From Gilvimarinus polysaccharolyticus (lineage in GTDB: Bacteria; Pseudomonadota; Gammaproteobacteria; Pseudomonadales; Cellvibrionaceae), in contig NZ_LFIJ01000001.1 of NCBI RefSeq assembly GCF_001187555.1, positions 1,452,078-1,516,077 on the forward strand: a DNA stretch of 64,000 nt. The letters run 5' to 3'. Position 1 is the stretch's first letter. Each line of letters begins with the position of its first letter. The notes beneath the pieces are model-generated. The model searched no databases, was not told where the DNA came from, and saw only the letters and a program-made list of their open reading frames with translations. The position numbers were made by a program, and so were the translations under genes. This document shows, one piece after another, positions 53,055 through 62,499 of this stretch.

Positions 53055-54311
53055 TTACTCTGTTCGGTAGGCCGCACGCACTTCATCAGCCAAAATAATA
53101 ATCGCTCGTGCAACAACCTCCATAGGTTGTCCATAACTCAATCGCAAGCATTCGTGCTGATGCCGCCAAGGCTTATTTAACCCAGGAAAAAAGTGATGCC
53201 CCGAAATCACCAACACACCACGAGCTTTTAAGCGTTGGTAGAGCTGCTCACTGGTTATTGGCAAACCCTCAAGCCATAACCATAAAAAAATCGCCCCTTC
53301 GGGCTTATGAATTCGAAAAGGTAGTCCTTGTAACGCTTGCTCCAGCAGCGTTACCGTTTGCGTGGCGCGCTCATAATAAAACGGGGCAATGGCTTCGCGC
53401 CCTAACGCCAATAACTGCTCGCTGGCAATAAGCTGCCGAGCAATCGCCGGCCCCACATTGCCAGCGGCTAGGCTAAGTACTGTATTGGCTCGGGCGAATG
53501 ATTCAATCAGCGGCTCGCTGGCTATCACCACCGCGGTACGGACGCCGGGCAAACCTAGCTTAGATAAGCTCAACACCAATACCGTATTGTCATTCCAGCT
53601 GGGAGTGGCATCGGTAAAAATAATTTCAGGAAAAGGTGTACCGTAAGCACCATCGACAATCAGCGGCACCCCGTGCTTTTGCGCCTCGGCATCTAGCTGC
53701 GCCATCTCAGCATCGGTAATTACGTTGCCGGTAGGATTTGTCGGCCGAGAGACACACAGCGCCGCACTGTTAGGGTCGACCTGAAAAGTTTCAAAATCGA
53801 CGTGGTATTTAAATTGATGCTCGCCAGCTAACTCAATCGCCGGCCGATCGGCACGATAAAAATTTTCCGCCAAACCCAACTCGCTGTAACCTAGATACTC
53901 CGGTACCAGCGGCAACTGAATATGGCGCGACACTCCATCGGCACCCTCACCAGCCAACAAATTAAACAAAACAAAAAAAGCCGATTGGCTACCATTGGCA
54001 AGCGCTAAATTGCGGCGTGTTAGGCCCCACTGAAACTCCCGATTAAACAGAGCAGCCAACTCGTCTAACAAGGCTGTATCACCGGCGGGGGCTTGATACA
54101 CCCCAAGCATCGGCTGCGCCTTAAGCGGATCATTGAGCACGTCTTGTAGCGCTTGCTGCAATGCGGCCTCAACCTGCGGAATTCGCGCGGGATTACCGCC
54201 GCCCAAAAACAACATATCGGGGTTCTCACGCAGCGCGCTGCCCAGATCCTCCATCAGTGAAAAAATGCCAGAGCCCTGACTTAGAGTGTCACCAAATTTG
54301 GATAATCGCAT
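53055..54311 (-). CDS. avtA: Valine-pyruvate aminotransferase AvtA
   Basis: AvtA is a PLP-dependent class-I/II transaminase that transfers the amino group between valine and pyruvate, linking branched-chain and alanine metabolism. The 418-residue protein closely follows the E. coli sequence as I remember it: GDTLSQGSGIFSLMEDLGSALRE, FLGGGNPARIPQ, LALANGSQSAFFVLFN, FKYHVDFETF, CVSRPTNPTGNVITD, the Schiff-base lysine in VLSLSKLGLPGVRTAV, and IHKPEGAIFLWLWL near the C-terminus. Length equals E. coli (417). It is a single gene, convergent with the DUF1704 pair. Confidence 0.95.
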   Translation of the reverse strand: MRLSKFGDTLSQGSGIFSLMEDLGSALRENPDMLFLGGGNPARIPQVEAALQQALQDVLNDPLKAQPMLGVYQAPAGDTALLDELAALFNREFQWGLTRRNLALANGSQSAFFVLFNLLAGEGADGVSRHIQLPLVPEYLGYSELGLAENFYRADRPAIELAGEHQFKYHVDFETFQVDPNSAALCVSRPTNPTGNVITDAEMAQLDAEAQKHGVPLIVDGAYGTPFPEIIFTDATPSWNDNTVLVLSLSKLGLPGVRTAVVIASEPLIESFARANTVLSLAAGNVGPAIARQLIASEQLLALGREAIAPFYYERATQTVTLLEQALQGLPFRIHKPEGAIFLWLWLEGLPITSEQLYQRLKARGVLVISGHHFFPGLNKPWRHQHECLRLSYGQPMEVVARAIIILADEVRAAYRTE

Positions 54312-54479
54312 AACATGAGGCTTTTTGTTGTGAAGGTATAACGGCAGGGTCTAAGCTGCGGCCTAGATTTTTGGTGCTTTTACGATTTTTTACGATGTTG
54401 GGTCAGCTCAGAGTTTTTGTGTTTAACCCGCTAGCGTTGTCACTCTGCGCGCGAAGCGTATTTAGCCGAACTTTAGTGA

Positions 54480-54845
54480 TTACAGCAAGCCATAGGTTTG
54501 CAACGTTTGCTTTAACATCGATGAACTGACCGGCTTTTTAATGAAATCAACGGCGCCCAAGGCTGTTACTCGGTCGCGGGCGGCGGGCTGTATATCGCCC
54601 GAGATAACTATAATCAAACACTTAAGCTGCTCGGCAGCCACCGCTTCAAGCACCTCATAGCCATCCAGCTCAGGCATGGTTAGATCCAACAATACTACTT
54701 CACCTAGCCCGGCACGAATCGCACTGAGCGCCTCATTGCCATTGGTGGCAAAACTGATCTCGACATCCCAGTTTTCAGGCAAAGCACGAGCGACCTGCTT
54801 GCGCGCCATGTTCGAGTCGTCACAAATTAGTAGCGGTGTACTCAT
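54480..54845 (-). CDS. Single-domain response regulator (receiver)
   Basis: A 121-residue CheY-like receiver with no output domain. The acidic pocket is LLICDDSNMARK (two Asp near residue 9), the phosphorylation site is D in VVLLDLTMPELDGYEV (about residue 55), the switch Ser is in VISGD (S for the usual T), and the conserved Lys is in FIKKPVSSSML. The N-terminal MSTPLLICDDS... ordering is like proteins that act as phosphate relays or bind a partner phosphatase. No kinase gene is adjacent; it lies alone between avtA and arsC. Confidence 0.88.
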   Translation of the reverse strand: MSTPLLICDDSNMARKQVARALPENWDVEISFATNGNEALSAIRAGLGEVVLLDLTMPELDGYEVLEAVAAEQLKCLIIVISGDIQPAARDRVTALGAVDFIKKPVSSSMLKQTLQTYGLL

Positions 54846-55024
54846 TAACAGACCGTCATTATGTCCGGTGGCTAAAAGGACATTATAGCCATGAGAGCGC
54901 CTTAAGCGCCAAACATTAAACGCTTTTTAACTTTCACATCAGCAACCAGCTCTACTGGGGTGCCCCGCAGGGGCCTAAAACGCTATAATCGCCGCTGCTG
55001 TCACCACTCAACGGATGCTTTTCT

Positions 55025-56410
<1,386 letters not shown>

Positions 56411-56452
56411 TCAACGTTATGTCAAATTTATCGCACGACACCTAACACCTAG

Positions 56453-58360
56453 ATGCCCAAAAAGGAACACGATGTGACCGACACTAACAACACCCCAAGT
56501 AAAGGAGCTATCCGCAAACTATTTAGCGGTATTTGGGGGGCCATTACTTGGCTAAGACGCGCACTTGCCAATGTGATATTCATCATCATTATTGTCGCCA
56601 TAATTGTAGCTATCAGTCGCCAAAGCGCCGATGTATTACCCAATACTTTCGCACTGCGCCTCGCCCCTTCGGGTGTATTGGTTGATCAACGCCAAGCGAT
56701 TGATGCATTGGCAACATTAACCGCCGATGAATCGGCCGAACAAGCTGAGACACTGGTAGCCGATGTGGTGCGCGCCATAAACATTGCGAGCAATGATGAT
56801 CGCGTTACGGACCTAGTGCTTGATTTAAACAATTTACGCGGTGGCGGCATTAGCAAACTTTACGAGATAGGCGCAGCACTAGAGCAATTTAAAAACAGTG
56901 GTAAAAGCATTACCGCGTTATCCGATAGTTACAACCAAGATCAATATTTTTTAGCCAGCTACGCCGATCAAGTCTACCTCCACGATATGGGCTATGTGCT
57001 GCTGACCGGCTTTGCCAGCTATCACCCATACTTTAAAGATGCGCTCGATAAACTTGCAGTTAACTTACACGTCTTTAAAGTAGGTAAATACAAAGATGCC
57101 GTTGAACCTTACACCCGCAACGGAATGTCCGATGCCTCGCGCGAACACAACAGCTTGTGGCTAAACACTTTGTGGCAAGCGTATCGCAGTACTATCGAAG
57201 TCAAACGCGCCCTTCCAATCGGCTCTCTCGATGACATTATCAGCCGCTCAGCCGAGCTATTACAAAAAGCCGGTGGCGACTCGGCGCTAATGGCACAAGA
57301 GGCAGGCTTAATCGATACCGTGGCCAGTCGTCAGGCAACTCACCAGGCTCTTATCAAACAATTTGGCTACGACAACAACACCGATCAATACCGCCATGTC
57401 GACTGGAATCGTTACCTGCAACACAACCAAGAAATACCGTTGCCCGGCACCGATTATGTTGGTCTTATTACAGCCAGCGGTGCTATTAATTCCGGTATAC
57501 AACCGCCGGGGGCAGTAGGTAGTGAAACCTTAGTACAGTTGCTGCGTCAGGCGCGCGATGATAAAGATATAAAAGCATTGGTCATTCGGGTCGATAGCCC
57601 CGGCGGCAGCGCCTTCGCCTCCGAAGTCATTCGGGCAGAGCTCGAAGCCACTCGCAACTCGGGCATTCCAGTCATCATTAGCATGGGCAGCGTAGCGGCC
57701 AGCGGCGGCTATTGGATCGCCACCGGTGGCGATGAGATTTGGGCACTACCTACGACCATCACCGGCTCAATTGGGGTTTTTAGTATTATCCCTACGCTCG
57801 AACAATCACTGGGTAAATTAGGTATTTATACCGATGGCATTGCCACCAGCGAGTTGGCCGGCAGTATGGATTCAACCCGAGCGCTAAGCCCTCAAGCCGC
57901 TACAGCGCTGCAGCTAAACGTCGACAGCATTTACCAACGCTTCTTAAAAACCGTGGCCGATGCCCGTGGCTTAAGTGTCGAACAAGTCAACGAAATCGCT
58001 CAAGGCCGAGTTTGGAGCGGCGTGCGCGCACAAGAGCTAGGATTAGTCGATAAGCTTGGCACACTACAGCAAGCATTAAACGCCGCCGCCGAATTTGCCG
58101 AGTTAACACAGTGGAAAACCAAAGAGATCACGCCACCGCTAACACCAATGGAGCAGCTATTTATGCAGCTCGCTAATGCCGGTGTTAGCTTACCCGGCGA
58201 CTGGCAAAGCTCATTAAACAGCCTAGAAACACTCAACACTTTAACCGGCGGACTTGGTACTGACGGCCATAACGCACTAACCGAATTATTAGGTAACGAG
58301 GCCGGTCAAGTACAGGCACGCTGTTTAAGCTGCACACTAATTAGCCGTCCTGGCCAATAG
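56453..58360 (+). CDS. sppA: Signal peptide peptidase SppA (67K type)
   Basis: SppA is an inner-membrane serine protease that degrades cleaved signal peptides in the periplasm. The 635-residue protein has one N-terminal membrane segment (ANVIFIIIIVAIIVAIS) and the double-length form of E. coli (618). The catalytic lysine is in VFKVGKYKDAVEPYTRNGMS, and the nucleophile serine is in the second repeat, MGSVAASGGYWIA. A preceding VDSPGGSAFASEVI is the oxyanion-side motif. The C-terminus has a short extra tail (EAGQVQARCLSCTLISRPGQ) with two cysteines. It is a single gene 42 bases after the DUF2069 gene and may be read through from it. Confidence 0.93.
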   Translation: MPKKEHDVTDTNNTPSKGAIRKLFSGIWGAITWLRRALANVIFIIIIVAIIVAISRQSADVLPNTFALRLAPSGVLVDQRQAIDALATLTADESAEQAETLVADVVRAINIASNDDRVTDLVLDLNNLRGGGISKLYEIGAALEQFKNSGKSITALSDSYNQDQYFLASYADQVYLHDMGYVLLTGFASYHPYFKDALDKLAVNLHVFKVGKYKDAVEPYTRNGMSDASREHNSLWLNTLWQAYRSTIEVKRALPIGSLDDIISRSAELLQKAGGDSALMAQEAGLIDTVASRQATHQALIKQFGYDNNTDQYRHVDWNRYLQHNQEIPLPGTDYVGLITASGAINSGIQPPGAVGSETLVQLLRQARDDKDIKALVIRVDSPGGSAFASEVIRAELEATRNSGIPVIISMGSVAASGGYWIATGGDEIWALPTTITGSIGVFSIIPTLEQSLGKLGIYTDGIATSELAGSMDSTRALSPQAATALQLNVDSIYQRFLKTVADARGLSVEQVNEIAQGRVWSGVRAQELGLVDKLGTLQQALNAAAEFAELTQWKTKEITPPLTPMEQLFMQLANAGVSLPGDWQSSLNSLETLNTLTGGLGTDGHNALTELLGNEAGQVQARCLSCTLISRPGQ

Positions 58361-58650
58361 CCAGCGCTTTTTGCGCAGATCAACAGCTAATGGGTAAACC
58401 TGCTCGACTCGGGCAGGTAAAGCAAGTGTTGGCAGTGCACGTTAAAGAGCCGAGCCCACCCTCTATTCTTACTCCGACGGATTCAATTGAGCCAGATCAC
58501 AGCCTACCATGCTGCGCTCTGGCTCTGCGTGCTTGCATCGGCAGAGGTGTTGTTGCTACGACCAGAGGGGCCCTGTAGGAGTATTATTAAAAGTATCAAG
58601 GCTTGTCCGCTATGCTAAGTTCTCACAACCCCCTATAAAAAACACAACTG
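58361..58650. other. Spacer between sppA and cydB
   Basis: About 290 bases between convergent genes. It contains a modest hairpin of CCTGC/GCAGG type near 58399-58419 without a T run. A 62-codon frame at 58390 has no support. No other signal was seen. Confidence 0.5.
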
Positions 58651-59652
58651 TTAGTAGTAACTCAACGCCTGTGCTTTACCGCGGAAAATACGATACATAA
58701 AAATGGTGTACGCCATAATACTTGGCAATACTACTGCCGCACCGTACAAAATAAATCGCAAAGATTCCGGCGCACTAGCGGCATCCCAAATACTTAACTT
58801 ACCGGGCACTATGTAAGGAAAATAACTGTACGCCAGCGCCAGAAAGCACAAAATAAAAACACCCACCGCACAAGAAAAAGGCACCCAGTGACCAAAATCG
58901 TTGTTATAGGGAAAGTGGCGCAGATACATAAACAATGTGACAAACAAAATTGCACATAACAAAGGGATCAGCAGCAACAAGAACGCCTGGGGAAGGCTAA
59001 ACCACTTATCAAATACCTCGGTGCTCATTAATGGATTCACACCACTCACAACCATCACACCAATAATCATTAAAATGGCCGTCAGTTTAGCCCGCTTTGC
59101 CGCCCAACGCTGTACGTCTCCCTCAGATTTTAAGATCAACCAACAAGCGCCAATAAACGCATAAGCTGCGGTAACGCACACAGCACTGAGCAGACCAAAG
59201 CCAATCGCCAAGACCCCGCCACTAAAGCCGGTAACGTATATGCCCAGCATATAACCCTGCGCCATAGAGGCTATGATGGATCCAGCTTTAAAGCACCGGT
59301 CCCAACGATTTTGATAATCGGCATGGGCCTTAGCCCTAAAATCAAAGGCAACGCCTCGTAGGATTAAACCAAATAACAAAAAGAACGCCGGCAAATACAG
59401 ATAACCTAAGACAGCACTATGAGCTGAGGGAAACGCAATAAGCAGCAACCCCACCGCCAGTACCAACCAAGTTTCGTTAGCATCCCAAAAAGGCCCGATA
59501 GAGGCAATCATGATATTGCGATACTCGGGCTTGCCCATTGGCAACAGAACACCTACACCAAGATCAAATCCGTCAAGCACAGCGTAAATCAAAATTGCCA
59601 CACCCATCAGCACCACAAAAATCACCGGTAACCAATACGCTTCTCCACTCAT
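58651..59652 (-). CDS. cydB: Cytochrome bd-type quinol oxidase subunit II (CioB-like)
   Basis: Subunit II of the bd-type terminal oxidase in the inner membrane; it stabilises the haem-bearing subunit I. The 333-residue protein has about nine hydrophobic segments and the family start MSGEAYWLPVIFVVLMGVAILIYAVLDGFDLGVGVLLP, with YAVLDGFDLG diagnostic, followed by ANETWLVLAVGLLLIAFPSAHS. Length suits CioB of pseudomonads (335) better than E. coli CydB (379). Its start overlaps cydA by four bases. No cydX-like small gene was seen downstream. Confidence 0.94.
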   Translation of the reverse strand: MSGEAYWLPVIFVVLMGVAILIYAVLDGFDLGVGVLLPMGKPEYRNIMIASIGPFWDANETWLVLAVGLLLIAFPSAHSAVLGYLYLPAFFLLFGLILRGVAFDFRAKAHADYQNRWDRCFKAGSIIASMAQGYMLGIYVTGFSGGVLAIGFGLLSAVCVTAAYAFIGACWLILKSEGDVQRWAAKRAKLTAILMIIGVMVVSGVNPLMSTEVFDKWFSLPQAFLLLLIPLLCAILFVTLFMYLRHFPYNNDFGHWVPFSCAVGVFILCFLALAYSYFPYIVPGKLSIWDAASAPESLRFILYGAAVVLPSIMAYTIFMYRIFRGKAQALSYY

Positions 59653-60992
59653 AGCTTAGCCTCCTTCGCAGTTGTGGCCAAAGGCTCAAGATCATTGCTA
59701 ACCGCCTTGCGTGCCAAATAAAATAGCGTGTGTAAAAAAGCCACGATCAGTACAATATAAAGCAGCACATAGGTAATCGCGGTAAATAACACATTGCCAG
59801 AAGCGGTCGAGGTCACAGCATCGGCCGTTTTAAGTAAGCCGTACACCAGAAACGGCTGGCGGCCAATCTCGGTAACGTACCAGCCCGCCAACGTTGCCAG
59901 CCAACCAGAGAACGTCATTGCTACCAGCGCCCTTTGCCAAAGCGGTGCGATCTTCCCGCGACGCCAAAGCTGCAACGAGCAACTCCACGACACCAACAAC
60001 ATTAACAGACCGACACCGACCATAATGCGAAATCCCCAAAATACCGGCATCACCGGCGGATGCTCGCCTGCGAACTCGTTTAGGCCTTGAATCTCGCCAT
60101 CGCCGTGATGGGTTAAGATCCAGCTCGCCCCCCGAGGGATCGAAATAGAATAATCATTGGTTTGAGTTTTCTCGTTGGGCAGTGCAAACAATTGTAACGG
60201 CACAGCTGTTTCGGTGTGCCACACCCCCTCCATCGCCGCGACTTTGGCCGGCTGATGCTTGAGTGTATTTAGTCCGTGTATATCACCGACAAAAATTTGA
60301 ATAGGAATCAAGATGGCAGCAAGGTAAGCACCGGTTTTTAATGTCAGCTGCACCTCACTTGAAGAGTCGCCCTTTAACAGGCGATACGCCGATATACCAG
60401 CCACAAGAAACGCCGCCGTTAAACCCGAGGCCAAAAGAACATGAGTCACTCGGTACGGCATCGACGGATTAAATATAATCGCAACCCAATCCAGTGGATA
60501 CGCAACACCGTCGCGCATTTCAAAGCCGGCTGGCGTTTGCATCCAACTGTTTAGGGCCAAGATCCAGAATGCTGATAAAGACGTACCCACCGCTACCAAT
60601 GCCGTAGCTACTGTGTGTAAGCGGTTAGAGACCCGGTTACTGCCATACAGCATGATTCCAAGGAATGTCGCCTCTAAAAAGAAGGCCGTTAACACCTCGT
60701 AACCGAGTAACGGTCCGGCAATATTACCCACCGTTTCCATATAGCCGGGCCAGTTAGTACCAAACTGAAATGACATGGTGATGCCGCTGACAACCCCCAA
60801 GGCAAAACTCAGCGCAAAGATTTTAACCCAAAAACGGTAGGCTGCCATCCAAGCCGTATTGCCTGTGCGATCGTAGCGCAGCTTAAAAAACAGCAGCAGC
60901 CAGCACAATGCAATCGTGATCGTAGGAAACAAAATATGGAAGGTGATATTGGCCGCAAATTGAATTCGCGACAACATAAAGACATCCAACAT
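59649..60992 (-). CDS. cydA: Cytochrome bd-type quinol oxidase subunit I (CioA-like, short Q-loop)
   Basis: Subunit I binds haems b558, b595 and d and oxidises quinol, coupling O2 reduction to proton release. The 447-residue protein has the haem axial His19 in QFAANITFHILFPT, FQFGTNWPGYMETVGNIAGPLLGYE, GTSLSAFWILALNSWMQTPAGFE, and His in MPYRVTHVLLASG. Its Q-loop is short, so it belongs to the cyanide-insensitive CioA group rather than E. coli CydA (522). It is 26 bases downstream of a GbsR/MarR regulator and overlaps cydB. The operon is probably controlled by that regulator. Confidence 0.94.
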   Translation of the reverse strand: MLDVFMLSRIQFAANITFHILFPTITIALCWLLLFFKLRYDRTGNTAWMAAYRFWVKIFALSFALGVVSGITMSFQFGTNWPGYMETVGNIAGPLLGYEVLTAFFLEATFLGIMLYGSNRVSNRLHTVATALVAVGTSLSAFWILALNSWMQTPAGFEMRDGVAYPLDWVAIIFNPSMPYRVTHVLLASGLTAAFLVAGISAYRLLKGDSSSEVQLTLKTGAYLAAILIPIQIFVGDIHGLNTLKHQPAKVAAMEGVWHTETAVPLQLFALPNEKTQTNDYSISIPRGASWILTHHGDGEIQGLNEFAGEHPPVMPVFWGFRIMVGVGLLMLLVSWSCSLQLWRRGKIAPLWQRALVAMTFSGWLATLAGWYVTEIGRQPFLVYGLLKTADAVTSTASGNVLFTAITYVLLYIVLIVAFLHTLFYLARKAVSNDLEPLATTAKEAKL

Positions 60993-61018
60993 AACTACCT
61001 CGATGGATTAATAGGAAC

Positions 61019-61531
61019 TTAACTAAGCAACTTACTGACGCCAGCGCCAAGCTTGAGCATACGGGCCAATTGTTTCGGCGACAGGCGCTGTATCTCATCG
61101 CTCCAGTGGGTCATCATTTCAATCAGCTTGTACATATCTTCAATCCGCGATTGCGCGTAACGCTCACTAGTATCCGTCGGCTTATCCATCAACAGCTCGC
61201 GCATTACGGTTAGTGTTGGGTCGATCTCGCGCTTACGTCGTTCATTAAGTAAGGTACGGGCAATCTCCCAGACATCTTCCGGTGCGGTAAAATAATCTTT
61301 TCTGTCGCCCGCTATATGCTGTAAGCGCACCAAGTTCCAGCTTTGTAACTCTTTTAAACCCATACTGACATTCGAGCGTGACACCGACAATTCAGCTGAC
61401 AATTCGTCGGCATTAACCGGCGCCTCGGATAACACAATATAGGCGTACATCTGCCCTACCGTACGGTTAATACCCCAACGGTTTCCCATTTCACCAAAGT
61501 GGCGTACAAATGATTCTATTAACGGTGACAT
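61019..61531 (-). CDS. GbsR/MarR-family transcriptional regulator
   Basis: A 170-residue winged-helix regulator of the GbsR/MarR type. The DNA-binding part is MYAYIVLSEAPVNADELSAELSVSRSNVSMGLKELQSWNLVRLQHIAGDRKDYF (recognition helix SRSNVSMGLKELQ). A helical C-terminal dimerisation region with MYKLIEMMTHWSDEIQRLSPKQLARMLKLG follows. Members in other bacteria control glycine-betaine uptake, but here the gene directly precedes cydAB (26 bases), so the oxidase genes are the likely target. A 24-bp palindrome just before its start fits autoregulation. What it senses is unknown; a redox or respiratory signal is a guess. Confidence 0.88.
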   Translation of the reverse strand: MSPLIESFVRHFGEMGNRWGINRTVGQMYAYIVLSEAPVNADELSAELSVSRSNVSMGLKELQSWNLVRLQHIAGDRKDYFTAPEDVWEIARTLLNERRKREIDPTLTVMRELLMDKPTDTSERYAQSRIEDMYKLIEMMTHWSDEIQRLSPKQLARMLKLGAGVSKLLS

Positions 61532-61541
61532 GCATTTTCAC

Positions 61542-61565
61542 TAATTACTGAAATTACAGTAATTA
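61542..61565 (-). promoter_or_regulatory. 24-bp palindrome, candidate operator of gbsR-cydAB
   Basis: TAATTACTG and CAGTAATTA are perfect 9-bp arms around AAATTA. The site ends 10 bases before the gbsR start codon and overlaps the predicted -10 box (61562-61567), so a bound dimer would stop transcription. It is the best candidate for autoregulation by the adjacent regulator. Confidence 0.6.
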
Positions 61566-61589
61566 TACGCAACAAAGAAAAGCAAGCAA
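61562..61589 (-). promoter_or_regulatory. Candidate promoter of gbsR-cydAB
   Basis: On the minus strand TATAAT (61562-61567) is preceded after 16 bases by TTGCTT (61584-61589). The predicted start of transcription falls inside the 24-bp palindrome, about 25 bases before the regulator's ATG. Confidence 0.55.
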
Positions 61590-61707
61590 GCGCTTTTGAG
61601 ACATCAATAATATTTAATGGGCTCGTAAAGCAAGCAGATGCCATTACAACAATAAATGATACCAAGATCGATATGCGGGAAAGCTAGAGTGTTGGATTGA
61701 TAACAAA

Positions 61708-61743
61708 CAGCGCACATAACAAGAATCTACGTTATGTGCGCTG
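61708..61743. other. Perfect 13-bp inverted repeat
   Basis: CAGCGCACATAAC and GTTATGTGCGCTG pair perfectly around a 10-base loop. No long T run follows on either strand (minus strand: TTTGTTATC). It may be a terminator of an unseen short transcript, a protein-binding site or part of a small RNA. Confidence 0.6.
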
Positions 61744-61895
61744 ACTAATGTAAATTTTAAGCTATCATTCCTCCCCCTGTGGTAGTAGGTTAATAGCCTC
61801 TAAGCTCGACACCCATCAAAAGTAAGTGCTAGATTATTAAAAGTACTTTATGGCATTTTGCTCAATTTATTCAATTTAAGTTAACCACCCTGCGT

Positions 61896-62498
61896 ATGAG
61901 CTGTAATTACGACACAAACACTCCTCCATTAATGCATCGCATACGCCAATGCACGTTATGTGCACAGGATTTACCGTTACCGCCAAAACCCATTTTACAA
62001 GTCGACTCAAACGCCAAAATACTGATTGCGGCGCAAGCCCCTGGGCTGCTAGCACACGATGCCGGCCGGCCCTTTGACGACCCCAGCGGCGACCGGTTAC
62101 GACGCTGGCTAGGCGTTTCACCTCAACAGTTTTATGATCCAACCTTATTCGCACTGCTGCCCATGGGGTTTTGTTACCCTGGCACTCGCGTAGGTGGCGA
62201 CCTACCGCCGCGCCCAGAATGTGCCCCGAAATGGCGGCAAGAGGTATTGGAATACCTGGAGCAAATAGAGTTGACGTTGATTATTGGTCAGTATGCGCAG
62301 GCATACCACTTACCCAATGGCAAAAAAACACTGACCGAGCGGGTACAAAACTGGCGCAACCACCTACCGCAGCAGCTACCACTACCCCACCCCAGTGGCC
62401 GCAACAATCGCTGGTTGGCAAAAAATTTGTGGTTTGAAAAAGAGGTCGTTCCTGCACTGCAACACCGAGTGCAGGAAGTGTTAATGGGGTGCGCTTAA
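61896..62498 (+). CDS. Uracil-DNA glycosylase family protein
   Basis: A 200-residue protein of the uracil-DNA glycosylase superfamily, in the group common in proteobacteria as a conserved single-domain protein. Motif A is IAAQAPGLLAHDAGRPFDDPSGDRLRRWLG (A-P-G water-activating region), followed by FCYPGTRVGGDLPPRPECAPKW, and motif B is LPHPSGRNNRW near residue 167. Four cysteines (QCTLC near residue 17, FCYPG, PECAP) could be cluster ligands as in family 4, though spacing differs. The ATG at 61896 lacks a clear ribosome-binding site; Met13 (MHRIRQC) is an alternative. It is convergent with nspC, whose coding end is only two bases away. Base-repair specificity is unknown. Confidence 0.85.
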   Translation: MSCNYDTNTPPLMHRIRQCTLCAQDLPLPPKPILQVDSNAKILIAAQAPGLLAHDAGRPFDDPSGDRLRRWLGVSPQQFYDPTLFALLPMGFCYPGTRVGGDLPPRPECAPKWRQEVLEYLEQIELTLIIGQYAQAYHLPNGKKTLTERVQNWRNHLPQQLPLPHPSGRNNRWLAKNLWFEKEVVPALQHRVQEVLMGCA

Positions 62499-62499
62499 T

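Larger units (their letters stand above)
61532..61895. other. Divergent region gbsR-like / UDG-family gene
   Basis: A 364-base, AT-rich region. It contains the promoter and operator of the gbsR-cydAB operon (61542-61589), a perfect 13-bp inverted repeat at 61708-61743, and a polypurine stretch on the minus strand near 61770-61785 (GGGGGAGGA followed by ATG) that looks like a strong ribosome-binding site with no useful reading frame. No protein gene of note. Confidence 0.6.

Noticed and set aside
58390-58578. 62-codon open frame between sppA and cydB
   Set aside because: The translation is proline/cysteine-rich without structure, has no ribosome-binding site and ends in non-coding-looking sequence.
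61697-61710. FNR/ANR-like half site (TTGATAACAAACAG) upstream of the gbsR-cydAB operon
   Set aside because: The left half is perfect, but the right half differs at two of five positions and the site lies about 130 bases before the predicted promoter. Too weak to report as an operator.
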